Counted from the first letter of the stretch, positions 9,085 to 18,353 are shown. The stretch: DNA of 42,520 nucleotides from DATGIQ01 sp035295665 (GCA_035295665.1 DATGIQ010000079.1:1-42520); one strand, 5' to 3'. Notes: generated by a model from the letters alone, not told the origin. Program-made: numbers and translations.

Positions 9085-10467
9085 ATGATACCACACCGAG
9101 CCGAAGAAGCAGCAACCGAGGAGCCCACGCCGTGGGCGATCCGGAGCGAATCCGTCGTCACTCCTCAAGGGCTTCGGCCGGCCGCGGTATTGATCCGGGG
9201 AGAAAAAATTGTTGGTGTCGTTTCCCCCGACGAAATCCCCGCGGGCTGCCCGGTCCATGATGTGCGTACGCTGGCGGTGTTGCCCGGACTTGTTGATACC
9301 CACGTCCACATCAACGAGCCGGGGCGGACCGAGTGGGAAGGCTTTGCGACTGCCACGCGCGCCGCCGCGGCCGGCGGCATCACCACCCTCGTTGATATGC
9401 CGCTTAATAGCTCCCCCGTGACAACCAGCCCCAATGCCTTCGAGCAGAAGTTGGCCGCCGCGCGTGGCCAGTTGTTCGTGGACTGCGGATTCTATGGCGG
9501 CATCGTGCCGGATAACCTGGAACAGATCGAGCCGTTGCTCGCATCCGGCGTGCTCGGGCTGAAGGCCTTCCTGTGTCATTCGGGCATCGAGGACTTCGCC
9601 AACGTCACGGAGCAACATCTTCGCGCGGCCATGCCGATGGTGGCACGCAGCGGTTTACCGTTACTGGTCCATGCCGAACTGCCCTCTTTTGCGGGAAATC
9701 TACCTTCCCCCGCGCCGGTCGGTCGAAGCTACGGAGCCTATCTGGCATCGCGACCCCGGACCTGGGAGCACGCGGCCATCCGGCTGATGCGGGATCTGGG
9801 CCGAGAGTATCGGTGTCGTGTTCATGTTGTGCACCTTTCTGCGGCAGATGCGTTGCCGCAGTTCTGTGCAGAAGGGCTCACGTTCGAGACCTGTCCACAC
9901 TACCTCCATTTTGCGGCGGAAGAGATCCCCGACGGAGACCCACGCTTCAAGTGTGCTCCGCCGATCCGGGAACGCGAGAATCGGGAGCACTTGTGGCGTC
10001 ATTTGCGGGCCGGTCTAATTACCACGATCGGCTCAGATCACTCTCCGGCCCCGCCCGAACTGAAAGAGCTGGCGACCGGAGACCTCGCACGTGCTTGGGG
10101 TGGGATTGCCTCGTTGCAACTCATTCTGTCCGCGGTTTGGTCCCAGGCCCGCTCAAGGGGGTTTACCCTGGCCGATTTGGCCAAGTGGATGTGTCGGACT
10201 CCTGCAGAACTCGTAGGGCTGGGCCAGCGCAAAGGCCAGCTTGCCCCTGGATTCGATGCCGACCTGGTCGTCGTTGATCCGCAGGCCACGTTCGTCGTTG
10301 AGCCGGAGAAGCTGCTGCACCGGCACAAGATTACTCCCTATGCGGGCCAACTCTTGCGCGGTACGATCCGAACGACGTTTTTGCGCGGGCGGAAAATTTA
10401 CGAAGCGGGCAATCTGGCAACTACGCCCTTGGGGCAGATTATTCTGCATCGGACGGTGCGAGGCTAG
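9085..10467 (+). CDS. allB: Allantoinase (cyclic amidohydrolase)
   Basis: A 460-residue amidohydrolase that opens the hydantoin ring of allantoin to give allantoate. The metal ligands of the dihydroorotase/allantoinase superfamily are all visible: H73 and H75 in DTHVHINEPG, the carboxylatable lysine K160 in LGLKAFLCHSG, H196 in LLVHAELPS, H250 in VVHLSAAD and D318 in TIGSDHSP. The INEPGRTEWEGF and PPIRERENRE motifs favour allantoinase over dihydroorotase or D-hydantoinase, and the purine-degradation neighbours agree. I chose the ATG at 9085; its ribosome site is weak (AGGT). The frame stays open back to 8977, overlapping uricase antisense, so the exact start is uncertain. It leads a three-gene plus-strand run: OHCU decarboxylase begins within 10 bp of its stop. 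Confidence 0.92.
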   Translation: MIPHRAEEAATEEPTPWAIRSESVVTPQGLRPAAVLIRGEKIVGVVSPDEIPAGCPVHDVRTLAVLPGLVDTHVHINEPGRTEWEGFATATRAAAAGGITTLVDMPLNSSPVTTSPNAFEQKLAAARGQLFVDCGFYGGIVPDNLEQIEPLLASGVLGLKAFLCHSGIEDFANVTEQHLRAAMPMVARSGLPLLVHAELPSFAGNLPSPAPVGRSYGAYLASRPRTWEHAAIRLMRDLGREYRCRVHVVHLSAADALPQFCAEGLTFETCPHYLHFAAEEIPDGDPRFKCAPPIRERENREHLWRHLRAGLITTIGSDHSPAPPELKELATGDLARAWGGIASLQLILSAVWSQARSRGFTLADLAKWMCRTPAELVGLGQRKGQLAPGFDADLVVVDPQATFVVEPEKLLHRHKITPYAGQLLRGTIRTTFLRGRKIYEAGNLATTPLGQIILHRTVRG

Positions 10468-10476
10468 AGCGGCGTG

Positions 10477-10980
10477 ATGGACCTGGATCGAATCAACTCC
10501 GGGCCGAGGGTCGAGGCCGAGGCCACGTTTCTGCGCTGCTGCGGGGCCCGCCGCTGGGCGGAGCAGATGGCGACATCTCGGCCCTTCCGGAGTGAAGCTG
10601 ACCTGTTCGATGCAGCCGACCGGATCTGGCGAGGGCTGGCCCGTGCGGACTGGCTAGAAGCGTTTGCCGCACACCCAAGGATCGGCGACCTGGAGAACTT
10701 GCGGGCCAAGTTTAGCGAGACCGCGGCCTGGTCGGCGTCGGAACAGAAAGGACTGACCGGTACCACGGATGCTGTCTTGACTGCGCTGTCCCTGGGAAAT
10801 CGCCAATATGAGGAAAAGTTCGGCCATATCTTCATCGTCTGCGCCACGGGCAAAACCGCCGTGGAGATGCTCGCTCTGCTCCAAGAACGACTGCCCAACG
10901 GCGCGGAAAAGGAACTACTGATTGCCGCGGGCGAGCAGGCCAAGATCACCCGGTTGCGTTTACAGAAGCTAGGCTCATGA
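10477..10980 (+). CDS. uraD: 2-oxo-4-hydroxy-4-carboxy-5-ureidoimidazoline (OHCU) decarboxylase
   Basis: A 167-residue OHCU decarboxylase that makes (S)-allantoin from the unstable OHCU intermediate. Diagnostic motifs are AFAAHPRIGD, holding the catalytic histidine, and the C-terminal KFGHIFIVCATGKTAVEML. The residues between (SASEQKGL, LSLGNRQYEEKFG) follow the family pattern. An in-frame GTG directly precedes the chosen ATG (10474) and could be used instead. The stop codon overlaps the start of the hydroxyisourate hydrolase gene by 4 nt (ATGA at 10977-10980), which indicates translational coupling. Confidence 0.94.
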   Translation: MDLDRINSGPRVEAEATFLRCCGARRWAEQMATSRPFRSEADLFDAADRIWRGLARADWLEAFAAHPRIGDLENLRAKFSETAAWSASEQKGLTGTTDAVLTALSLGNRQYEEKFGHIFIVCATGKTAVEMLALLQERLPNGAEKELLIAAGEQAKITRLRLQKLGS

Positions 10981-11321
10981 GTTCCCTGAGCACCCACGTA
11001 CTGGATACGGCTCATGGCCGGCCCGCAGCTGGATTGGCTGTCGCACTGGACTTCTGCGACGGCGAAGGCAGCTGGACCGAGCTGGCACGACGAACGACCA
11101 ACGCCGACGGTCGAATTCCGTCGCTGACAGCAGGGGAAGCTCCCCTCGAGCCGGGCATCTACCGATTGCGTTTTGAGACAGGGAGTTACTTCCGCTCCCT
11201 GGGCGTGACCGGGTTCTATCCAGAAGTGCAAATCCTGGTTTCGCTGGATACTTCCGGCGTTCATTATCACATCCCGCTGTTGCTGAGCCCTTTTGGTTTC
11301 ACCACGTATCGCGGCAGCTGA
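10977..11321 (+). CDS. uraH: 5-hydroxyisourate hydrolase (transthyretin-like)
   Basis: A 114-residue transthyretin-like protein that hydrolyses 5-hydroxyisourate, the product of uricase. It shows the N-terminal LSTHVLDTAHGRPA with the active-site histidine, the central PGIYRLRFETGSYF and FYPEVQ, the HYHIPLLLSPFGFTTY segment and the hallmark C-terminal YRGS. Length is typical. The start overlaps the uraD stop (ATGA), so the two are coupled. Together with uricase, uraD and allantoinase this completes urate to allantoate. No allantoate-degrading enzyme is visible in the window. Confidence 0.96.
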   Translation: MSSLSTHVLDTAHGRPAAGLAVALDFCDGEGSWTELARRTTNADGRIPSLTAGEAPLEPGIYRLRFETGSYFRSLGVTGFYPEVQILVSLDTSGVHYHIPLLLSPFGFTTYRGS

Positions 11322-11545
11322 GTTCTGTTCGCCACGAAATATTTCGGGGTGACTGAAGGAATGGCGAAGAACAAGCAAAATGGGATGATTTGTATTGACT
11401 TGAGAAATCGTATCGATTATCACTGTGCCAGGAACGTACGGCAGGATGAACGTCCGGTCCGGTTCAGTCCATTCCATCCTTGCCAGGATTGCGGGATTGA
11501 TTCCAAGACAATCTTCACCAGTACATCGCCTCGAGAGACATCACC

Positions 11546-14500
11546 ATGGGAAAAGGACTTCGCGGCTGGTGGCACGCCTTGCAACGACGTAGCACCAAGC
11601 GGCAGCGCATTTTCTATCGACCCCATCTGGATGGCCTGGAGGACCGCTGCTTGCTTTCGGGCATCAATGAATTCTCCATTGATCAAGCGGCGCCCCTTCC
11701 CTTGGGCATCACGATCGGTCCCGATGGCGCCGTGTGGTTTACGGAGTCCGGGGCGAGCAAGATTGGCCGCATTACCACAGCGGGCGCGATTACCGAGTTC
11801 ACGCTTCCCCGGTCCGACAGCGATCCAGAAGGGATCGTAGCCGGGCCGGACGGCGCCCTTTGGTTCACCGAGTTCGGCATCGACCGGATTGGGCGCATCA
11901 CGACCGGCGGCGCCATCACGGAGTTCCCCGTGGCGCTCAATAGCGGTCCGCGCGGGATCACGGCGAGCGCGGGAGGCCTTTGGTTTACCGAGGCAGCTGC
12001 CGATCGAATTGGGCGGATCACTGCGGCCGGCGTGGTCACCGAATTTAGCTCCGGCATCACACCCGGCAGCACCCCAACCAGCATTGCGCTTGGCCCTGAC
12101 GCCAACTTCTGGTTCACGGAGCCCGACGGCAACCGCATTGGCAGGATCACCCCGGCCGGCGTCGTTACCGAGTTTAGCACGGGCATCCCCAGCAACAGCC
12201 GGCCAACGGGTATCGCCCCCGGCCCAGCGGGAGACGGCTCTCTGTGGTTTACACTGAGCACCGGCAATCAGCTCGGGCGGATCACCACGACGGGAACCGT
12301 CAGCGTCACCACCGGCGTTAGTGGATCGAGTGCGCCGACGGGCATCACCCTTGGCCCGGACAATAACATCTGGTTCACCGAGAATTCGGGAAACCGAATC
12401 GGGCGCGTTGTGGCGACGGGGCCAACCCAGGGCACCGTGACCGAATTCAGCACGGGAATTACCGGCAACAGCGGCTTGCGTGGGATCACGACGGGGCCGG
12501 ACGGCAATCTCTGGTTCACGGAATCCCGATCCAATCGAATCGGCACGATCGTCTCCAGTGGAGCGAACACGGTCACCGAGTTTTCGCTTCGCTCCGGAAC
12601 GAGTGGACCGACCGACCTCACCGTTGGGCCAGACGGCGCGGTGTGGTTCACCGAGTCGCAATCTGCCAAAATTGGCCGGGTGAGCGCCGCAGGATCGCTT
12701 AGCGAATTCACCCTCACCCGAAGCGATAGTGATCCGGAGGGGATCACGACCGGATCCGATGGAAACCTTTGGTTCACAGAATTCGGCGTTGATCGGATCG
12801 GGCGCATCACGCCCTCCGGCGTGGTGACCGAGTTCAATTTGGCGCCTAACACGGGACCGCGCGGTATCACGGCCGGCCCGGATGGCGCGTTGTGGTATAC
12901 GGAACAGGTAGCCGACCGCGTCGGGCGGATCAACACGGCCGGCTTCGTTACCAACGAGTTCGCGCTGACCGTAGGCGGCAACGCCGAATCGATCACCACC
13001 GGACCGGATGGGGCCCTGTGGATCACCGAACCCGGCGTCGACAAAATCGCGCAGATAACGGCCGTCGGGATAGTGAATGAATTCACCTTGACCGCTGGTC
13101 GAAAGCCAGAAGGGATCACGGCCGGTCCTTCCGGCAGCAATTCTCTGTGGTTTGCCGAGTCCGGGGGCAATCGGATTGGCGAAATCTCCACCAGCGGCAC
13201 GATCAGCGAGTTCACCATTCCGACAGCCAACAGCCAGCCGACCGCGATCGCTCTGGGTGCGGACGGTAACCTATGGTTCACGGAAGCAACCGCGAACCAA
13301 ATTGGCCGCATCACCCCGAGCGGGACGATCACTGAATTCCATACGGGCCTCACACGGGCCGGCGGGCTTCGGAGGATTATTGCCGGGCCGGGCGGAGCGC
13401 TCTGGTTCAGCGAGACCCAATCCAATCGCCTCGGACAACTGGCACTGGTGGTCGCCACGAGCGTGACCATCAACACGGCGGAAGGGCAGGCGGTCAGTGG
13501 CGTGGTGGCCAGCTTCGGCGATGCGACAGTCGCGGCGGCCGCCGGCAATTACAAGGTTTCGATCAACTGGGGGGACGGGACGCCGCTGGACAGCACCAGC
13601 GCGGTCGTCAGCGGCGCAAACGGCACCTTCACGATCACCGGCATGCACACGTTTGCCGAAGAAGGTACGTTTGCCGTCAGCGTGGCGATCCAGGACATGA
13701 GCAATAACCAGGCCGGACTTGCCAGCACGACGGTAGGCAGCACGGCCAGAGTCGCGGATGCGGTGTTGACCGCCACCAGTCTAGCCGTGAACGCGGTCGA
13801 GGGCACGCCCTTTACCGGCTCGGTCGCAACCTTTACGGATGCCAACCCGAACGCCGCCCTGACCGACTTCACCGCGACGATCTCGTGGGGAGACGGCCAG
13901 ACATCCCCGGGAACCATCACCGGGACCGCCAGTCAAGGCTTCACCGTGACGGCTACGCACACGTTTGCCACGGAGGGAGCGAACAACCTTTCCGTGCAAA
14001 TTCGGGATGTTGGCGGCAGCATGGCCACGGCCACCAAGATGCTCACGGTGGCCGATGCAGCGTTGACGGTTGTCGGCATGCCGGTCGTCCTTGCCACCGG
14101 ATCCACGCTGACCAACGTCCCGATCGCGACCATCACCGACGCGGGAGGCCCCGATGCCGTGGCCAGTTACACCGCAACGGTCAATTGGGGGGATGGCAGT
14201 GATCCGTCCCTTGCCACGGTCACGGCCTCCACGAACGGTTTGACGGTGAGTACCAATCACACCTTCCCGGCCCCAGGGAAATTTGCCATCACGGTCACCG
14301 TTCGTTCAGCTGGCGGCAGCTCGGCCACGGCCACTACGACTGCCTTGGTTGGAGACGTCAACCAGCGGTTCGTGGGGGCGGTCTTTCTCGACTTGCTCCA
14401 GCGCAGCGTGGACCCCACGGGATTGATGTCCTGGACCGCCCAACTTCAACAGGGAACGAGCCGTGCCCAGGTCGTCCTGGGCATCGAGAGCAGCGCCGAG

Positions 14501-14983
14501 TACCGTACGCTGCAAGTGCAGAAGCTGTATCAAACGCTGCTCAAGCGCGCGGCCGATCCAGGCGGCTTGGCCAATTCCGTCGCCTTTTTGACGGCCGGGG
14601 GTACGGTCGAGCAATTGGCGTCGACCATCGCCGGTTCGCCCGAATACTTCCAGACGCGGGGCGGCGGAACAAACACCGGATTTCTTACGGCTCTGTACCA
14701 GGATGTCCTCAATCGGCCGATCGACATGATGGGACAAGCCGGTTTCCTTCAGGCGCTTATGAACGGGGCAACGCGTATCCAGGTCGCGGCGGCAATCTAT
14801 GGCAGCACGGAATATCGCCAGGTCCTGATTCAGGGCTATTACCAGCAGTTCTTGATGCGCAATGCGGATGCGGCAGGATTGAATGGTTTCGTGACGGCGA
14901 TTCAGAATGGTGCGCGGGATGAGCTGATCACCGCGATCTTTCTCAGCTCGGGCGAATATGCAGCCCTGCGGGTCGGATCCTGA
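11546..14983 (+). CDS. Giant surface protein: twin Vgb-like propellers, PKD-like domains, DUF4214
   Basis: A 1,145-residue protein. The N-terminus has a basic stretch and the LDGLEDRCLLSG motif (about 28-39), the LExRxLLS-type N-terminal signature of large planctomycete exported proteins. Fourteen repeats of the form GPDGxLWFTExxxxRIGRI, about 43 residues each, follow at about 40-637. They resemble virginiamycin B lyase (Vgb), whose fold is a seven-bladed propeller, so fourteen blades suggest two propellers. Three PKD/immunoglobulin-like domains follow (about 637-740, 745-838, 846-935), with repeated NWGDGTP, SWGDGQT and NWGDGSD and the phrase HTFAxxG. The C-terminus (about 937-1145) is DUF4214, with copies of the RxxDxxGLxxW and SxEYR types. 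Lyase activity is not implied; a role in surface adhesion or binding is inference. DUF4331 and TPR genes follow on the same strand. Confidence 0.88.
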   Translation: MGKGLRGWWHALQRRSTKRQRIFYRPHLDGLEDRCLLSGINEFSIDQAAPLPLGITIGPDGAVWFTESGASKIGRITTAGAITEFTLPRSDSDPEGIVAGPDGALWFTEFGIDRIGRITTGGAITEFPVALNSGPRGITASAGGLWFTEAAADRIGRITAAGVVTEFSSGITPGSTPTSIALGPDANFWFTEPDGNRIGRITPAGVVTEFSTGIPSNSRPTGIAPGPAGDGSLWFTLSTGNQLGRITTTGTVSVTTGVSGSSAPTGITLGPDNNIWFTENSGNRIGRVVATGPTQGTVTEFSTGITGNSGLRGITTGPDGNLWFTESRSNRIGTIVSSGANTVTEFSLRSGTSGPTDLTVGPDGAVWFTESQSAKIGRVSAAGSLSEFTLTRSDSDPEGITTGSDGNLWFTEFGVDRIGRITPSGVVTEFNLAPNTGPRGITAGPDGALWYTEQVADRVGRINTAGFVTNEFALTVGGNAESITTGPDGALWITEPGVDKIAQITAVGIVNEFTLTAGRKPEGITAGPSGSNSLWFAESGGNRIGEISTSGTISEFTIPTANSQPTAIALGADGNLWFTEATANQIGRITPSGTITEFHTGLTRAGGLRRIIAGPGGALWFSETQSNRLGQLALVVATSVTINTAEGQAVSGVVASFGDATVAAAAGNYKVSINWGDGTPLDSTSAVVSGANGTFTITGMHTFAEEGTFAVSVAIQDMSNNQAGLASTTVGSTARVADAVLTATSLAVNAVEGTPFTGSVATFTDANPNAALTDFTATISWGDGQTSPGTITGTASQGFTVTATHTFATEGANNLSVQIRDVGGSMATATKMLTVADAALTVVGMPVVLATGSTLTNVPIATITDAGGPDAVASYTATVNWGDGSDPSLATVTASTNGLTVSTNHTFPAPGKFAITVTVRSAGGSSATATTTALVGDVNQRFVGAVFLDLLQRSVDPTGLMSWTAQLQQGTSRAQVVLGIESSAEYRTLQVQKLYQTLLKRAADPGGLANSVAFLTAGGTVEQLASTIAGSPEYFQTRGGGTNTGFLTALYQDVLNRPIDMMGQAGFLQALMNGATRIQVAAAIYGSTEYRQVLIQGYYQQFLMRNADAAGLNGFVTAIQNGARDELITAIFLSSGEYAALRVGS

Positions 14984-15091
14984 GTCCCGGAGCATCCCGC
15001 GGACAGGGAAACGACATGGAAGCCGGTGGTCCTGCACCCAAAACGATTCCATCAGCACACCAACCAGACTTCAGTCAAAGGAGAACATATC

Positions 15092-16246
15092 ATGCGTGTG
15101 GCCCCAGGGCGGACAAGCTTGCGGTGGCGGTTGCTGCTAGGGAGTAGTTTGGCGGTAATTCTGGGCGGGATCCTCATTCTGGTGAGCCCGGCCGCGGACC
15201 ACCGGGATGGTCCAATTTTTGTCAACACGCAAGCCAATGGCCGGCGCGACATCAACGATGTCTATGTTTTCAAATCTCCCGTGACGGCAACCAACACCGT
15301 CGTGGCCATGACGTTCAGTCCCTTTGCCGGGGCCGTGACGCCGGTGACGTTCGACGAGACGGCCGCCATCGAGCTGAAGGTCGATAACGACGGGGATGCC
15401 ATCGAGGAATTAACGTTCCGAGTGACCTTTTCGCCTCCGGATATGAATGGAGTCCAAGAGGTGACGCTCCGCGGCCTGCCGGCCGTGAACTTTCCCAATG
15501 ACGGCATCCTTGCCAAGGGGACGACGAACCAAAACATCCCGATTGCGGGTGGTGGCATGTTTCGGGCCGGCTATTTCGATGATCCGTTTTTCTTCGTTTC
15601 GGCCTCGATCTTCACGCAGTTTCTCAACGGCACCCTTGCCGGCGGGCAGTTCCCCAATCCGGGCGTGAACTTCTTTGGACCCAACGTCAATACCTTGGGA
15701 ATTGTTCTGGAGGTGCCCACGGCATCGTTACTTTCCGCTCCGAACAATCCCAAATTCGGTGTCTGGGGCCGGGTTGAAGTTGCCGGAGTGCAGGTGGATC
15801 GCATGGGCCGGCCGGGCATCAATACGGCACTCATTCCTCCCGTGCCCCGCAACGATCCGAGCCGGGGCGATCGACGGAATGCGTTCAACGCCGGCGTGCC
15901 CAGCAATGATGTACGCGATTTCTTCGATGACATGGTGGCCATCCTCACCAATCCCAATGGACCTTATCAACGGACCCAAGCTGACGCCACCGGTCTGGCC
16001 AGCTTTTTGCTTCCCGACATCCTCACCTACGATTCCTCCCAGCCCGACGGTTTCCCAAATGGCCGGAGACTCCGCGATGGCGTGATTGACGTGGAGCTGA
16101 ATTTGCTCACCAATGGGCGGGTCACGTCCATGAATGTATTTGATGACAACGGCATGCGCATCACGGACGGAACCAACGGGACGTCCGCGGCCTTCCCGTA
16201 TTTTGGAGCGGCCAACAATCCGCCGCAGGGAATCATCAATCCGTAG
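15092..16246 (+). CDS. DUF4331 family exported protein
   Basis: A 384-residue protein. I chose the ATG at 15092 (MRVAPGRTSLRWR), which has an excellent AAAGGAG 8-9 nt upstream; the longer frame to 15026 has no such site. Residues about 13-33 form a membrane or signal segment (LLLGSSLAVILGGILILVS). The mature part begins ADHRDGPIFVNTQANGRRDINDVYVFKSP, the pattern of DUF4331 N-termini, and continues with NTVVAMTFSPFAG. It has repeated Asp-rich phrases (KVDNDGDAIEELTFRV, NVFDDNGMRITDG) and a C-terminal FPYFGAANNPPQG. The function of DUF4331 is unknown. It sits between the giant propeller protein and an exported TPR protein, 26 bp from the latter, so co-expression is likely. Confidence 0.88.
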   Translation: MRVAPGRTSLRWRLLLGSSLAVILGGILILVSPAADHRDGPIFVNTQANGRRDINDVYVFKSPVTATNTVVAMTFSPFAGAVTPVTFDETAAIELKVDNDGDAIEELTFRVTFSPPDMNGVQEVTLRGLPAVNFPNDGILAKGTTNQNIPIAGGGMFRAGYFDDPFFFVSASIFTQFLNGTLAGGQFPNPGVNFFGPNVNTLGIVLEVPTASLLSAPNNPKFGVWGRVEVAGVQVDRMGRPGINTALIPPVPRNDPSRGDRRNAFNAGVPSNDVRDFFDDMVAILTNPNGPYQRTQADATGLASFLLPDILTYDSSQPDGFPNGRRLRDGVIDVELNLLTNGRVTSMNVFDDNGMRITDGTNGTSAAFPYFGAANNPPQGIINP

Positions 16247-16272
16247 CATGCACCAGCCGCAGGGGAACAGAC

Positions 16273-17595
16273 ATGAACCGGCGAATGGTCAACTGGGGAC
16301 TTGCAGCGTCATTCTCGATCGTTTTGCTCGGCTGGACTGGCCCTCTCTCGGCCGCGCAGCCGGATCGGGGAAAGGAAGAAACGAAAGCGGCCACGCCCGT
16401 TCGGCCCTATGACTATCTGCTCAGCACCGACCAGGCCATCCAGTTCTTTCAGCAGCGTGTTCAGCGCGACCCCAAGGATTGCGTCAACCAAACCTTGCTT
16501 GCCGACGTCTACATTCGCAAGGCAAGGGAGACGGGGCAGTTCGCCAGTTACGACCGAGCCGAGGCGGCAATCCAGCGCGCCCTGGAACTCGATCCAACCC
16601 ATTTGCCGGCCCAGATCGACCGGGCAATCTTGTTGAGTGCCAAGCATCGCTTTGCGGAAGCGCTCGCGCTGGCCCAGGATCTTTCTCGCAAGAATCCCGG
16701 CGAGCCCGGGATCCTGCTCATCGTGGGCGACGCCTACCTGGAGATGGGCAAATATGGCGAAGCGGAGAAGGCCTACGAAGAGCTGATGCGCAGGGATCCG
16801 ACGGCTTTGTTGGCAACCCGTCGCTCACGCTTGGCGGAACTGAAAGGCCATACGGAAGAGGCGATCCGCTGGATGGAACGGGCGGCCGAAGAAGAGCGGC
16901 GGGCGCGCGTGTCCAAGGAAGGGGGCGTTTGGTATCAGATTCGACTGGGTGAATTGCATTTCAATGCCGGCCATCTGGAAGCCGCTGCCCAACATTACGA
17001 AGCAGCGCGGCAGATCCTTCCGAAGAGTGCTCCGGCCCTGGCTGGCCTGGGGCAGGTGCGCGCCGCCCAGGGGAGACTTGAGGATGCCATCGCGCTCTAC
17101 CGGGATGCGATCCATATCAACCCCGACTGTTACATGCTGGCCGCGCTGAGCGATCTGTACACCAAGCTCGATAACCCAGCGATGGCCCAGATTCTTTGCA
17201 CCAAGCTGGATCAAACTGCCGCTCTCAAAGAAGGGGCCTACAACCGGGAGCTATCGGTCTATTACGCCAATCATGATCAAAAGCTTCCCCTAGCCCTGGA
17301 GCTAGCCAACAAGGATTTGGCGACGCGCCAAGATATTTACAGCTACGATACGTTGGCGTGGGCCCTCTACAAGAATCATCGCGCCGAAGAAGCCGTGAAG
17401 GCGATGGCCGTGGCATTGAAACTCGGGACGCAAGATGCCACGTTCTTTTACCATGCCGGGATGATCGAACATCAGCTGGGGCACAAAGCCGAAGCAAAGC
17501 GGTACCTGGAACGTGCCCTGGCGCTAAATCCGCATTTCTCGCTTCTCTTGGCGGACAGCGCCCGCCAGACCTTGGCAGCGTTGGCACGCCAATGA
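16273..17595 (+). CDS. Exported tetratricopeptide-repeat protein
   Basis: A 440-residue protein starting at 16273 with AGGGGAACAGAC just upstream. The N-terminus is a signal peptide (MNRRMVNWGLAASFSIVLLG, cleavage likely near PLSAAQ). The rest is a string of TPR units; clear examples are RAEAAIQRALELDPTHLPA, DAYLEMGKYGEAEKAYEEL, LGQVRAAQGRLEDAIALYRD and a C-terminal AEAKRYLERALALNPHFSL. TPRs bind other proteins, so this is probably a periplasmic scaffold. It follows the DUF4331 gene by 26 bp and is most likely its operon partner; the pairing itself suggests a shared process, but the process is unknown. It ends 25 bp from the convergent sulfatase remnant. Confidence 0.88.
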   Translation: MNRRMVNWGLAASFSIVLLGWTGPLSAAQPDRGKEETKAATPVRPYDYLLSTDQAIQFFQQRVQRDPKDCVNQTLLADVYIRKARETGQFASYDRAEAAIQRALELDPTHLPAQIDRAILLSAKHRFAEALALAQDLSRKNPGEPGILLIVGDAYLEMGKYGEAEKAYEELMRRDPTALLATRRSRLAELKGHTEEAIRWMERAAEEERRARVSKEGGVWYQIRLGELHFNAGHLEAAAQHYEAARQILPKSAPALAGLGQVRAAQGRLEDAIALYRDAIHINPDCYMLAALSDLYTKLDNPAMAQILCTKLDQTAALKEGAYNRELSVYYANHDQKLPLALELANKDLATRQDIYSYDTLAWALYKNHRAEEAVKAMAVALKLGTQDATFFYHAGMIEHQLGHKAEAKRYLERALALNPHFSLLLADSARQTLAALARQ

Positions 17596-17620
17596 TTCGG
17601 GATCCTGTGTCGACGGGGTG

Positions 17621-18180
17621 TCAGGGTTTGTAATTCGGATTGGCCGTGGGCAGCTGCGCGTGCACGGATTCGCGCCGCATCTGCAGTTTTTGCCGCAGCT
17701 CCGCGGTTTTCTTCGGCATCTGCAGCGCCAGGTTGTTCCGCTCGCCGATGTCGTCTCGAAGGTTATACAAATCGGCGTGGCCATCTTCGTAAAACTCAAC
17801 GAGTCTCCAGTCTCCCGCCCGGACCGCCCCATAGGGAGTGGCCCCGCCAGGATGATAGTGCGGATAATGCCAGTAGATGGCCTCCCGATTCAGCCGGTGC
17901 GCGGGGTCTTTCAATAAGGGGAGAAGATTCATTCCATCCACGTGCATGTTATGGGTCGGGTGACCCTGGGCGCCGGCCATCGCCAAAATCGTCGGATAGA
18001 AGTCCGGGCTGACGATCGGTTCACGGCAATCACTGCCTGCGCGTGTAACGCCGGGCCAATGAACGATCGCCGGTACACGCACGCCGCCCTCATAGCTGGA
18101 ACCCTTGCCGACGCGGAGCGGCACGTTGCTGGTTGACTGGAGGTGTCCGTCCGGCGAGTCGCGTTCTTGACGGCCGTGGT
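17621..18180 (-). pseudogene. Sulfatase, 3' part (remnant, split by IS66-associated DNA)
   Basis: On the minus strand this encodes the last 185 or so residues of a type I (formylglycine) sulfatase. It starts abruptly at HGRQERDSPDGHLQ, runs through TSNVPLRVGKGSSYEGGVRV and IVHWPGV, DFYPTILAMAG, LLPLLKDP, AIYWHYPHYH and ADLYNLRDDIGERNNLA, and ends NPNYKP. The N-terminal two-thirds, including the C-x-P-x-R active site, are absent. Coding similarity stops at 18180, exactly where an IS66-like end (GTAATCTCTCCGG) begins. A sulfatase 5' fragment in the same orientation sits at 23384-23559, directly downstream of an intact sulfatase gene, so both pieces most likely come from one gene. An internal ATG at 18124 keeps a 167-residue frame open, but the product would lack catalysis. 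Confidence 0.85.
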
Positions 18181-18261
18181 GTAATCTCTCCGGAAGGAGG
18201 GCACTATCATGGCCCCAGGCCGAGCGCGGGACGAGCGGAAGGAACAGCAGTGGCGAAGGTA
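18181..18261 (+). mobile_element. IS66-family left end with truncated tnpA
   Basis: Immediately after the sulfatase fragment comes GTAATCTCTCCGG, which starts with GTAA as IS66-family ends do. It is followed by a very strong ribosome site (GGAAGGAGGG) and the ATG at 18210. This opens a frame MAPGRARDERKEQQWRR that stops at a TAG after 17 codons. The short peptide resembles the N-terminus of IS66 TnpA accessory proteins (a basic RKExxWRR stretch); the rest of tnpA is missing. It is a remnant that marks one insertion boundary. The family call rests on a short peptide and the GTAA end, so it is moderate; the nearby IS66 tnpB/tnpC remnant supports it. Confidence 0.5.
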
Positions 18262-18353
18262 GATCAGCTATGGGCTAATTCGTACGCCAAGGATGACGAC
18301 TGGACCCACTGCCAACGCTTCTCACAGATTCTTCAGCAATTCCCAGACATGGG

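Noticed and set aside
10464..11477. 337-codon minus-strand frame
   Set aside because: Antisense to uraD and uraH, both firmly identified.
11420..13548. Two long minus-strand frames (413 and 426 codons)
   Set aside because: They are antisense shadows of the repetitive propeller gene; the repeated Asp, Gly and Thr codons keep the opposite strand open.
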